Translations under genes and position numbers: made by a program | Shown: in pieces, positions 9,030 to 16,870 of the stretch | Position numbering within the stretch: the stretch's first letter is position 1 | How the letters are laid out: each line of letters opens with the position of its first letter | Assembly (NCBI GenBank): GCA_007115975.1 | Contig: SKJJ01000123.1 | Span: 1 to 44,575, forward strand | DNA length: 44,575 nucleotides | Origin: Chitinispirillum sp. | GTDB taxonomy: Bacteria > Fibrobacterota > Chitinivibrionia > Chitinivibrionales > Chitinispirillaceae | Direction of reading: 5' to 3' | The notes under the pieces: model-generated | Databases searched by the model: none | The model's input: only the letters and a program-made list of their open reading frames with translations | Told to the model about the DNA's origin: nothing

Positions 9030-10400
9030 TTACTCTGAAAGTCGAAATGTAGCGTTTCTTGATACCTCCCCTACCACCCGCTCACGTCCACCCCTTCTTA
9101 TCACCACCTGAGGATAAACTGTCGCAGCTCTTATTATGGGATTTTTACTTTTGGAAACAAAATCCTCCAGCGCCTCAATCCGTTTGGTCACCCGCAGCCA
9201 ACGGTTGTTTACCTTTACCGCCTCAGCCTTGAGCTTCTCATAACAGGGCAGATCTGTTTCACCTATAACACCCTGCTCATCCATAAAATCCCGGACAAAT
9301 CTAAACAGTTCAATCTTTTTCTGGGAGAGATCTGCAACGATCTCCTGTAGTTGCGATCTTGACTCCTCAAGCTCTTTAAGCCATCTTATCCTGTTCTCAA
9401 TATCCAACACTGTTCTGACTTCAGCGAAGCTGCCCAAATTCTTTGCATCGATCCCGGAAGCTGCCTGAACGCTCCCACCAACTATCGTTCCAGCCTTTAC
9501 CATACCCTGTGCAGAAACAGTGGAGTGAAGGATATCCTCCTGAACAAGACAGTCCCCTCCAACTATCACAGAAAAGTTTGAGATGTGTTTTACCCGCAAA
9601 TCACCGTCACACTCCAAAACACCGGCACCTGACCCGATCGCCCCTCCCCAGATCTCTATGGAGCCACCACACCTGATCACTCCTCCCTCAGCTTCTCCCT
9701 CTACCAATACAGATCCGGTAGTCACAATTTTAAAACCGGCACGCAAGGTTCCTGACACCCTTAAATCACCGGTCATTATCACATTACCGGTAGTATAATC
9801 GATATCTCCCTTGATCTCTTTTCTTCTGCTTACCTCTATTCTCCCATTTCTTATGGACAGATACCCATCGACAGAAGAAATAAGAAGATCCGGATCCTCT
9901 TCAGAGACAGCCGTTCCCGGCCCGCTATTTAATGATACATCCTTCTGAGGTACAACCGAAACTAACGTTCCAAACACCGTGAGGCCATCTATTCCCGGTT
10001 CAGGAGGGATCCTTCTTGCCAGGGGGGTACCTCTTTGAACATTTACGATCAGCCCGAGATTCTTCAAGTCTACTCTACCCCGTTCCAGCTCTTCAGGTCT
10101 GCCCACTTTTGAAAGATCTACAAGCAATTTGATTCTTCCTGGTTTACCGGGCGTTGGCCGGTCTCCTTTTGCCACAACAATATGTTTTCCAAAAACAGAC
10201 CCCTGCAACATTTTATCGATTACAATTTCATCGATACCATAGAGAACCCCTCGATTATTCAGAAATTGTTTGATCTCCGAGACACTTGACCCTTTCATAT
10301 TTTCAGGTATGAGCAGTGATGCACTCATTCCATCCCGGGTACACTGAACAGAAATATCTTTGGACACTGAAAACTCCTGTATATAGACGAAGTCACTCAC
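9030..10400 (-). CDS. FapA family (DUF342) protein
   Basis: 456 residues from a GTG start with no clear ribosome site, so the start is tentative. The protein carries the FapA/DUF342 signature: an N-terminal region, then a right-handed repeat of short Gly-rich beta turns (about 190-320: 'GNVIMTGDLRVSGTLRAG', 'VLVEGEAEGG', 'CDGDLRVKHISN'), then a coiled coil (about 330-415) and a small C-terminal beta segment. 'PGKPGRIKLL' and the 'PEPGIDGLTVFG' block are also typical of the family. FapA-type proteins are cytosolic; in Vibrio, FapA links glucose sensing to polar flagellar assembly. Its neighbours (FlgN-like protein, FleSR-like pair) support a motility-related role here, by inference. Confidence 0.88.
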   Translation of the reverse strand: MSDFVYIQEFSVSKDISVQCTRDGMSASLLIPENMKGSSVSEIKQFLNNRGVLYGIDEIVIDKMLQGSVFGKHIVVAKGDRPTPGKPGRIKLLVDLSKVGRPEELERGRVDLKNLGLIVNVQRGTPLARRIPPEPGIDGLTVFGTLVSVVPQKDVSLNSGPGTAVSEEDPDLLISSVDGYLSIRNGRIEVSRRKEIKGDIDYTTGNVIMTGDLRVSGTLRAGFKIVTTGSVLVEGEAEGGVIRCGGSIEIWGGAIGSGAGVLECDGDLRVKHISNFSVIVGGDCLVQEDILHSTVSAQGMVKAGTIVGGSVQAASGIDAKNLGSFAEVRTVLDIENRIRWLKELEESRSQLQEIVADLSQKKIELFRFVRDFMDEQGVIGETDLPCYEKLKAEAVKVNNRWLRVTKRIEALEDFVSKSKNPIIRAATVYPQVVIRRGGRERVVGEVSRNATFRLSE

Positions 10401-11222
10401 CAGTACAGATTACTGTATACCGTAACCTACAGTTGCCATCCAGTTTTAACGGCCTCCCATTTCATCAATTTTTGCTGAAAATCGGCCGCTCTTAAATATA
10501 GGGGGTATCTTACCCTCCCCGTTTTATTCTCCCCTACCCGACGAAACCAGAAAGCGGTCACGATGAAGAGGGTAGCAATAGCACTAGCTGCAATCACCCT
10601 TTATGCTACCCACCAAATCCCAGAAACAAAACTCTGGTTTCCTGTTATTCACTCTGAAAACCTATCAGCAATCAGCACTCATTGTTCTCCCGATTCCGGG
10701 TTTCGGGACCGGGACCGCGTTTGGCCTTCTCTCTTTTACCTAAACCGTACACCTATTTACTTAAAAGGAGCGGCTATTCAACCCTCCGTTTTCCAATCCC
10801 CACCCCCAGCAAATAGACTGTCGAAGTGAACTATATATGATCACCTTTGAGTACCTGCTTTCTTGTAGGCGGTTATGACCGTCAAACCCTTAATCAACCG
10901 GATTAAACGTTTCACAACTTTATTGCACTTGCAAATCAATCGTTCGATTCAGGTTATCTATATGATAAAATTATACGATTTTTTCAACAATTTTAACACC
11001 CATTTTTTTAATAACATAAAGCGCACTCGCTCGTACCAATTTCACCGAACAGTGATAAAAACCTGTATTTTCAAACCATGAGAAAAATGGGTCTTGGTGT
11101 GCTGGGAGAGGAGTGTGAAAAACCAATCTTAAATCACCTTTACTATTTTATCCTCAATAACCCGTATACTTACAATGTCACACCTGCCCCCTTGTTCCGG
11201 AAAACAATTATCTTACTTCTGC
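10401..11222. other. Gene-poor stretch
   Basis: No convincing gene. Open frames here are short, lack ribosome sites and have low-complexity or Pro/Ser-rich translations. A GC-rich degenerate motif of GATTCC/GGGACC units lies at 10688-10719. The right half (about 10900-11200) is AT-rich, as often seen in accessory insertions, and leads into a rhuM fragment. It probably marks the start of the decayed accessory region. Confidence 0.5.
10688..10719. repeat. Degenerate GATTCC/GGGACC low-complexity motif
   Basis: A short GC-rich run with repeated GGGACC units, outside any gene. A related hexamer-phased run (GANNCC units) occurs at 42317-42353. Both lie in intergenic DNA. Confidence 0.4.
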
Positions 11223-11381
11223 ACGTTTATTATCAAAATCTTTGTCATGGATAATGAACGTTTCAAACAGGCAAAACATTTCGGGCTGGACTACTTTGAT
11301 AAGCCCCTTGAGCGAACGCTGGAAATTCGCCTCAGTGAGAAAATACAATTACCGTATCACCGATAGAAGCTTACGCCTTAG
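11223..11381 (+). pseudogene. rhuM-family fragment (frameshifted)
   Basis: The translation 'FIIKIFVMDNERFKQAKHF' followed by 'GLDYFDKPLERTLEIR' matches the conserved core of RhuM (virulence/DNA-locus) proteins, whose usual form is close to FIIKGFVLDDERLK..FGKDYFDELLERIREIRASER. After 'EIR' the reading continues only in another frame (from about 11332, 'SVRKYNYRITDR'), matching the next RhuM block (ERRFYQKITDIY), so there is a frameshift. The upstream and downstream thirds of the family are missing. rhuM genes are often found inside type I restriction operons, which fits the hsdR fragment on the other side of the IS element. Identification is from memory of the family, not a search. Confidence 0.6.
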
Positions 11382-11408
11382 CCCGACCTTCGCACCTGTA
11401 GGCGTAAG
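11370..11408. repeat. Palindrome at the left edge of the IS element
   Basis: Nine-base perfect inverted arms, CTTACGCCT (11370-11378) and AGGCGTAAG (11400-11408), surround 21 nt that contain the proposed left terminal repeat of the IS element. It may be a target hairpin or a subterminal structure. Confidence 0.45.
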
Positions 11409-11437
11409 TTATTGATATAACTAACAAAGATTCTCCG

Positions 11438-11449
11438 GGGCACTACAAA
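11438..11449 (+). repeat. Direct repeat copy 1, GGGCACTACAAA
   Basis: Identical 12-mer to 13374-13385, just past the 3' end of the transposase reading frame, in the same orientation as the other copy. Confidence 0.6.
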
Positions 11450-11451
11450 AA

Positions 11452-13321
11452 TTACTTTTTAGCTGCTATTTTAACATGCCATTTAGGCAATTTTGTCCAG
11501 TTTAGTCCCAGCATATTGTAGATATATTTCTGAGATTCATCAGGATTTCCTGCTTTTCTGATACGATTAATTGTGCCATCAGTTGCAGGGATTATAATGG
11601 TAGTGTATGCATGGGTTTTAAGAATTCGTCGAATTTTCTCCCAACTGCGCGTATCGCCTTCCCGCTCCAGCTTTGTCATAATATGCCTTAAGAGCTGATA
11701 GGCAAGTATATTTATGAAGACATGTCCGTCGACCCGGCCTTCCCTTTGATTAAAATTTGGCCTCAAGCCAAGATTGCCCTTAAGAATTCTAAATCCATTT
11801 TCAGCTGGAGTCAATGAAATATAGGTTTGCCAGATCGTATCTTTATTCAATGTGCAATCATTTGTGCGCAGCACATTTCCTCCACACAGCTCTTTCTGCT
11901 TCGCAATGCGCATCATCATTAGTTGTCCAGCTAACTGTTTTTGTGGATGTATCTGCAACAACATTATAATAACGATAAATACGAGAGTGACGTTCAGCAA
12001 GTTTGCCTAGCGCTTTATCTGCATCGGACTGCGATTTGAATCTGTTCTTCTCCATTCTCTTTCGTACTTTTGCCAAATCTTCCAAGAGTCATTTTTCTGC
12101 AGTGGATAGAATAGCCTTTTCTTTTTTTCCACGTTCATCACTCATACACAGCAGTATTTGCTCTGGAATGTTTTCTCCACTGTCATCAACAGTGTTTGCA
12201 CTTAAATGACGAACTAAAACGGGAATTCGGCCATCACGCTCTTCAATTTTTGTAAACGATTCTTTGTCAGCGAATTCTTCTTTATACCGGCACCGCAACG
12301 GCCGCCGATCATTGACCAGATAAGAGTATCCAGATTTTCGTATTGATGCCAGATTCGCCTCACTTGACATACCCGAGCCCATAACGACAAGTACACGAGA
12401 AGAGCCTTCGCCACAGTCTCCGCAGATTTCCGTCATTTTGCTAAGCATTGTCGGAACACTGGTACTGTCAGCCTGATTGCCTGCAAATATGTGATGACCA
12501 AGCTCAAAACCGTTTATGTCGAATATCCTTCCGACAACAACCTGAGGACAATCACTACGTCCCTGCTTGTTCTTGCCTCGTTTTGCCTTGGGGTTTTGAA
12601 GACATTCGCCCTCAAAATGTGTATCTGCTAAATCATACAACAGTATGGTGCGATCTGGTTTATGCAATTCCAGTGTTCGCTTCCGTAGTGCTGATTCAAT
12701 AGCTTCGGAGTGCTTCAATAATGAGTCACTTGCCCGGTAAAACCTTTCGTCTCCAGCACCTTGGAGATTTTCCACCATGATGTCACCGAGTGCAGTTGAT
12801 CGATACCAGTCAAGCAACCCATTTTCAGCAACAGGATCTACTAAACGGTTGACAACTCCAACAAGGGCTGCATGTATTCGAGTGTCGGGCAAACCGCAGG
12901 AGCGCAGTATCTCATTCATGCCAAGTTCGTTCCAGGCGTGCACACCTGCAAGCACCGGCCCCTGTTCTGAAGTGTTTTCGTGGGTTACGGCTGCGGTATT
13001 AACATTGGTAATGGCAGCCTCTCCAACAGGGGTTGACTGACCACCGGGTTTCCATGTCTTTTCATTTTCAATTTGACGAATAATACGATCTACCCAGGCA
13101 AGAACATCGCTGGTGGCATCAATAGCATCAAACATATCCGGCCCAGAGGCTTTACAATGTGACTCGACCATCCGTGAGATGATTTAATAGTGCTCTGGTG
13201 AAATGTCAGCATTACCCATAGAGACTACCGTACGGTGACGAGGCACACCTTCTGGGTCCCGAAATGATTCAAGCAGTTTAAGTACTTGACCGCTGTTTGT
13301 TTTCTTTAGTCGTAAGAACAT
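11452..13321 (-). pseudogene. IS1634-type DDE transposase, inactivated
   Basis: A single transposase of about 620 codons can be reconstructed from ATG at 13321. It begins 'MFLRLKKTNSGQVLKLLES', typical of IS1634 N-termini. Lesions are an in-frame TAA (13184-13186), an in-frame TGA (12089-12091) and a frameshift near 11903-11918 in an ATG-repeat tract. Recognisable blocks are 'ILLYDLADTHFEGE' (first catalytic Asp region), 'VVVGRIFDINGFELGHHIF', 'VLVVMGSGMSSEANL' in the second, and after the shift 'VLRTND', 'RILKGNLGLRPNFNQREGRV' and 'GHVFINILAYQLL'. That is the usual DDE order, so the protein was once complete and is now dead. Confidence 0.85.
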
Positions 13322-13373
13322 GATGAAACAATATATCATGGGACAAGAAAAAGAAAGGGTGCATTATATTCAT

Positions 13374-13385
13374 GGGCACTACAAA
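13374..13385 (+). repeat. Direct repeat copy 2, GGGCACTACAAA
   Basis: Second copy of the 12-mer seen at 11438-11449, about 50 bp upstream of the transposase ATG. Similarity continues loosely for some 10 bp after the core. Confidence 0.6.
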
Positions 13386-13514
13386 TGACTTTTGGAGATT
13401 TTATCAATGACTTACACCAGTTTTAACACAAAACCAATGAATAAATGCATCATTTTTTTACAATCATATGACGATGTGCGAAAGTTGGGTTAGAGCTCCT
13501 CCAGACACAGGGCT

Positions 13515-13772
13515 GCACCCGAAGACTCCTCCTTTTATGATGTAATCCTTACAGGACGTTTTTCAGCAGAAGCCGTTAATAGAATCATCCCCACACTGCC
13601 TGATGACGTTCTTGAGGATATTGTAAAGAAGGTGCTCAGGGTAAAATCCCCTGTACTGATAAACACCGAAGAGATCAGAGTAACCTATCTACAAGAGAGC
13701 CACAACAGAGGTGGCCTTGTAAGACTGATTGATTTTGATAATCCCGGCAACAATGATTTTGTGGCAGTGTAA
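13515..13772 (+). pseudogene. hsdR fragment (type I restriction endonuclease N-terminus)
   Basis: An 85-codon open stretch without a start codon, ending at TAA 13770-13772. Its translation contains 'SSFYDVILTGRFSAEAVNRI', then 'LPDDVLEDIVKKVLRVKSP' and 'VRLIDFDNPGNNDFVAV'. This is the standard N-terminal nuclease-region pattern of HsdR (D-V-x-L-x-G-R, LRxxSPxL, RLIDFDxPxNNDFxVVNQ). The family is about 1000 residues, so over 90% is missing; the 5' end is lost close to the IS boundary at 13489 and the 3' end is truncated. No hsdM or hsdS remains in the window. Together with the rhuM fragment it marks a decayed restriction island. Confidence 0.75.
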
Positions 13773-13791
13773 ATTGCAAAACAGTCACAAC

Positions 13792-13814
13792 AAAAAGGCC
13801 CCGAGACCTTTATT
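13792..13814 (-). terminator. Candidate terminator after tRNA-Thr
   Basis: On the minus strand, AAAGG and CCTTT arms surround an 8-nt loop and run into TTTTTG, about 30 nt past the tRNA 3' end. Short stem, moderate support. Confidence 0.45.
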
Positions 13815-13842
13815 CATGGGATTTCAGAGCCTTAGAGTTTAA

Positions 13843-13915
13843 AGCCGAGAAGCGGACTCGAACCGCTGACCTACTGATTACGAATCAATTGCTCTACCAA
13901 CTGAGCTATCCCGGC
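13843..13915 (-). tRNA. tRNA-Thr (anticodon CGU)
   Basis: A full cloverleaf can be folded on the minus strand: acceptor GCCGGGA paired with TCTCGGC (one G-T pair), D arm GCTC/GAGC with AGTTGGTA loop, anticodon arm ATTGA/TCAGT with loop TTCGTAA giving anticodon CGT, five-base variable region, and T arm AGCGG/CCGCT with TTCGAGT loop. The discriminator base is T. CCA is not encoded. It decodes ACG. It lies 22 nt after the stop of the TPR gene at 13938 on the same strand and borders the decayed accessory region. Confidence 0.95.
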
Positions 13916-13937
13916 AATACAAATATTTATACTACTG

Positions 13938-14954
13938 TTAGCGATTTGCCTTACGTCGCAGAGCATTTGCCTCTGACAACACCTCTTCCAACCTGCGCCT
14001 TAGCGGGTTAGAGAGATTCTTGTTAAGTATAGTATCGCACTGACTAACAGCTTCAGAAAAATCCCCAAGTTCAAACTTAATTTGTGACAGTGCTAACCTG
14101 CAAAGAATTTCATTATACCCGTTATTGGGAGACTCTTTTTGAACAGTTGCAAGAATGTGCTCAAACACCACGGCTGCTTCCGCATACTGCTTCAAACCAA
14201 GCAGAGCATTTCCCCGACCAAACAAAAAACTCCTTGCATCAGGGTATAGTGCAAGCATGGAATTAGCAGTTGAGAGAGCATCGCTGTATCTGTTTTCATT
14301 GAGGTAGATATCTATAAGCACTACTGAAGCCGAAATTCTGGTATACAGGCCATTTTTGCTTACTCTGTTAAGTTTTTCAATACCCAGTTCTCTTTTATCC
14401 TGTACTCCGGGCATCCACCATAAAAACCGTGTCATTGCACTTCGCCAGTAATCGTAAGAGCCTATTCCATATTGTAGATCTACCAGTTCAGAGCCCTCTT
14501 TTTCCAATACCATAAGCTCCGACACACCGCGCCATCCATACCGAAAAGCGGTCATCCAGCGCTCATACCGCGCCTCGAAGGTTCCCTTTAACCCCTCAGC
14601 ACCACCCTTAAAAAAACGTGCACCCTGATCAGAGGGACTATTTCTTAGAATTTCATCGGCCTTTTCGATCGCCAAGTCACAAAACTGATAAAACTCCTTC
14701 TCTCTGCTGTTGCACTGAAAATGTGCCATCCATGAATCGACCACTGCAGCCATAAAGAAATATCCGGCAGGATGCTCCGGATACCTTCGCAATATCCTTC
14801 TTGCCTCTTCCTCTGCCTGCCTGAAATTGTTTCTGAAGACAAAATCTATACTTGCCATACCCCAGCTATGCATGTCGTCAGGAATCAGAGACGAAGTGGC
14901 CTCAGAACGATTTAAAAAGAGAAAGAGTATGCATATCAGATTAATTTTCTTCAT
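13938..14954 (-). CDS. Exported TPR protein
   Basis: 338 residues from ATG; the first 14 bases overlap the end of the upstream gene. A signal peptide (1-19, 'MKKINLICILFLFLNRSEA') predicts export. Helical repeats start at about residue 45 ('AEEEARRILRRYPEHPAGYF') and resume at about 205-325. The middle contains an unusual Trp/Tyr-rich stretch (about 130-190, 'YERWMTAFRYGWRG', 'YDYWRSAMTRFLWWMPG'), suggesting a hydrophobic docking surface. No catalytic motif. Paired with the small exported protein upstream, it may form a two-gene unit; function unknown. Confidence 0.8.
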   Translation of the reverse strand: MKKINLICILFLFLNRSEATSSLIPDDMHSWGMASIDFVFRNNFRQAEEEARRILRRYPEHPAGYFFMAAVVDSWMAHFQCNSREKEFYQFCDLAIEKADEILRNSPSDQGARFFKGGAEGLKGTFEARYERWMTAFRYGWRGVSELMVLEKEGSELVDLQYGIGSYDYWRSAMTRFLWWMPGVQDKRELGIEKLNRVSKNGLYTRISASVVLIDIYLNENRYSDALSTANSMLALYPDARSFLFGRGNALLGLKQYAEAAVVFEHILATVQKESPNNGYNEILCRLALSQIKFELGDFSEAVSQCDTILNKNLSNPLRRRLEEVLSEANALRRKANR

Positions 14955-15297
14955 TTTCTTCTTTGTTGAAAGAAAATTTATATCGGTTATAGTACCGATC
15001 CCATAATCGCTGTGATCGGTGATAACGATATTTTCTGGCTATTCTAAGATTGCTGTCCTTGAGAAAATAGAAATCTACCTCTGCCCTATGCCTATAAATA
15101 CCTTGTTCATAAGATTGGTACTCAGCGATTGTATAGTGTGGTTCATCAAGGAGATAAATAGGATCGATATCTTCGATAATAGCTGCCATATCATCCTCTA
15201 GTATGATATCGAGTTTGGTGCGGGCTACCTCTTCACTTTCAGTGCAGAAACAGAGAAAAAAAGTAAAGGTTAACAGGACTGATTTTTTATGTGTCAT
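14941..15297 (-). CDS. Small exported or lipid-anchored hypothetical protein
   Basis: 118 residues from the ATG at 15297; an upstream TTG at 15318 would add seven residues but leaves a poorer signal peptide. The N-terminus 'MTHKKSVLLTFTFFLCFC' ends in a Cys followed by TESEE, suggesting a lipoprotein, though the lipobox is not canonical. The mature part is acidic in its first half and Tyr/Arg-rich in the second ('RKYRYHRSQRLWDRYYNRYK'). The gene overlaps the TPR gene by 14 bases, so the two are likely co-translated. Family not recognised. Confidence 0.6.
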   Translation of the reverse strand: MTHKKSVLLTFTFFLCFCTESEEVARTKLDIILEDDMAAIIEDIDPIYLLDEPHYTIAEYQSYEQGIYRHRAEVDFYFLKDSNLRIARKYRYHRSQRLWDRYYNRYKFSFNKEENEEN

Positions 15298-15432
15298 TAA
15301 ATAGATCTCTACGCGCAAATTATAGTTTGTAATAGCGACCCGACCCGTTCAATCCCTGTTAACTCCATCAGGGAGGCTACAGTTAATCAAGTTAACTGCA
15401 TAAAATATACTTTTTGCAGAAATGCTTTTTTG

Positions 15433-15475
15433 AGAAAATAGGATGCCACCACTAAGTGATGACATCCTATTTTCA
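15433..15475 (-). terminator. Strong hairpin terminator after the outer-membrane protein gene
   Basis: Twelve-base arms (GAAAATAGGATG and its complement, about 15433-15444 and 15463-15475) enclose a loop that itself contains a CACTTAGTG-like inner palindrome. T/A runs on both sides make it potentially bidirectional. It closes the motor cluster transcribed from 23865. Confidence 0.75.
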
Positions 15476-15497
15476 AAAACAACCGGTACAAAATCCC

Positions 15498-16742
15498 TTA
15501 GAAACTGTAAGTAGCACTAACTCTTTTGAAAAGATGATGTTGGGGACCACTAAAGAGGTTTGTAAATGTGTACACAATATCCTCAGCAGCTACGACATCA
15601 ATTCTGAGTCTGTTTTCAATATTGAGCCCGAACCCTAAACCTACAAGATCCTGATCAGAAGCATCACTTTCAGGATTCTCTATCCACTGACCAACATTCT
15701 TTCCCTGAGTAGCATATTTGAGAATTTTCTGCCCGCCAACTCTTATGACAAACCAGTCCCAGACCAGGTTGCGTTCAACGCCAAAACTCACCCTTCCGCC
15801 AATGGACTGCTCTGCGAGATCGCTGCTGTTTACCCAATTATAATCAGAGTAAAGTCCCTGAATGCCAGCAAAGAAAAATCCCCTGTCGATGTTAAGATTA
15901 AGTCCTAATCCGGCATTTACATCAATTAATCTTGTCTCACCATCATGGAGATTGACCATCTGAAATGATGCCTGCGGAACAAACGTTGCGTTTAAAGCAG
16001 GTACACCAGAAAAGAGCCTCAAATCAATACTACCAAACCAGTCTCTGTCGGCAATTGTTAGGCCTAAAGTATCAATATTATTGGTATTACCAACAGAATA
16101 GAGTCCTTTAGCAGTCAAGAGCCCATAATTAACAGAAGCTTCGAAATCCATATCTTCAGCAACTGGAGCAACCAAACCGAAGGTTCCTTTGTATATGCCA
16201 GACTGATAATCGACGTTGTTCTTTTCGTCGGTGATTTTTTGATGTGCGAAGTATGCTCCAAGCCCGATAGTCATTCCACCAGCGGTAGTCATTGAACCCA
16301 TAAGGTCAACTTTTCCCAGTGGAGGTTTAATATCAATTGTATGTGCCGTATCAGGAAGTATTGCCGAGAGGACTTCAGGGTATATAGGAAGAATGTAATT
16401 TTTCATTCTATCATAACGGTTGAAAACAGCACCAAACGATACCGTTTTCCCGCCCTCCTCAGGCCTGTTAGAAACTATCGCACCAAAAAAAGGTTTGTCG
16501 GGGTCACGATTGAATCTGGTAATACCGCTTGTACTACCAACTTCGTTTGCTCTTGGGATATAGACACCATAAGAACCATACGCTACATTGGGATAGAAAC
16601 CAATCGAAGCGGGGTTTTTGAAGACGTTGTGTACATCTCTGTAGAACGCATCATCTCTGCCCATAATCGCAACACGCGCATCTGTAGCATAACTTCCGAC
16701 AACACACCCAGCCGCCAAAATCCAAGCGAGCGTTTTCCTCAT
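15498..16742 (-). CDS. Outer-membrane beta-barrel protein
   Basis: 414 residues from ATG. Signal peptide (1-19, cleavage after 'CVVGSYA'). The mature protein starts with a conserved-looking 'ARVAIMGRDDAFYRDVHNVF' segment followed by 'NPASIG', which resembles the N-terminus of PorV/FadL-like or conserved Fibrobacteres outer-membrane proteins. The rest alternates amphipathic strands and ends in 'VSATYSF', with the C-terminal Phe used for barrel assembly. It follows the ExbB/ExbD/AgmX genes after a 128-nt gap containing a hairpin, so it may be the outer-membrane partner of that motor. The exact family is uncertain. Confidence 0.78.
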   Translation of the reverse strand: MRKTLAWILAAGCVVGSYATDARVAIMGRDDAFYRDVHNVFKNPASIGFYPNVAYGSYGVYIPRANEVGSTSGITRFNRDPDKPFFGAIVSNRPEEGGKTVSFGAVFNRYDRMKNYILPIYPEVLSAILPDTAHTIDIKPPLGKVDLMGSMTTAGGMTIGLGAYFAHQKITDEKNNVDYQSGIYKGTFGLVAPVAEDMDFEASVNYGLLTAKGLYSVGNTNNIDTLGLTIADRDWFGSIDLRLFSGVPALNATFVPQASFQMVNLHDGETRLIDVNAGLGLNLNIDRGFFFAGIQGLYSDYNWVNSSDLAEQSIGGRVSFGVERNLVWDWFVIRVGGQKILKYATQGKNVGQWIENPESDASDQDLVGLGFGLNIENRLRIDVVAAEDIVYTFTNLFSGPQHHLFKRVSATYSF

Positions 16743-16797
16743 AAAGACTCCTCCAATCGAAAAAACCGGTTAACCACCATTGTTAATTTATTGCTAT

Positions 16798-16826
16798 GAG
16801 GATTCACCTGTTTTAGATGAATCCTC
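16798..16826 (-). terminator. Hairpin between the AgmX-like gene and the barrel gene
   Basis: Perfect nine-base arms GAGGATTCA/TGAATCCTC with an 11-nt loop, about 45 nt past the AgmX-like stop. It lacks a strong T-run, so it may be an mRNA-stability or partial attenuation element rather than a full terminator. Confidence 0.4.
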
Positions 16827-16870
16827 TAACGACAGCTATAGTATATAACTTAGGAAAAAAGAAAGCAATA

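Larger units (their letters stand above)
11382..13489 (-). mobile_element. Degenerate IS1634/IS4-superfamily-like insertion sequence
   Basis: About 2.1 kb bounded by imperfect 14-bp terminal inverted repeats (11382-11395 and the complement of 13476-13489; 12 of 14 match). TTAG occurs directly outside both ends (11378-11381, 13490-13493) as a possible target duplication. The transposase inside is broken. A near-perfect 13-bp inverted repeat (13360-13373 with 13437-13449, one inserted base) lies between the transposase start and the right end. GGGCACTACAAA occurs in direct orientation near both ends (11438-11449, 13374-13385). The exact boundaries are a proposal; the family is assigned from the transposase. 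Confidence 0.65.

Noticed and set aside
10563..10829. 88-codon plus-strand open frame with a weak hydrophobic start
   Set aside because: No ribosome site, no recognised motif, Pro/Ser-rich C-terminus and overlap with the low-complexity GATTCC/GGGACC run.
12089..12091. In-frame TGA in the transposase as a selenocysteine or readthrough codon
   Set aside because: A second stop and a frameshift in the same gene show general decay, and transposases of this type have no Sec position here.
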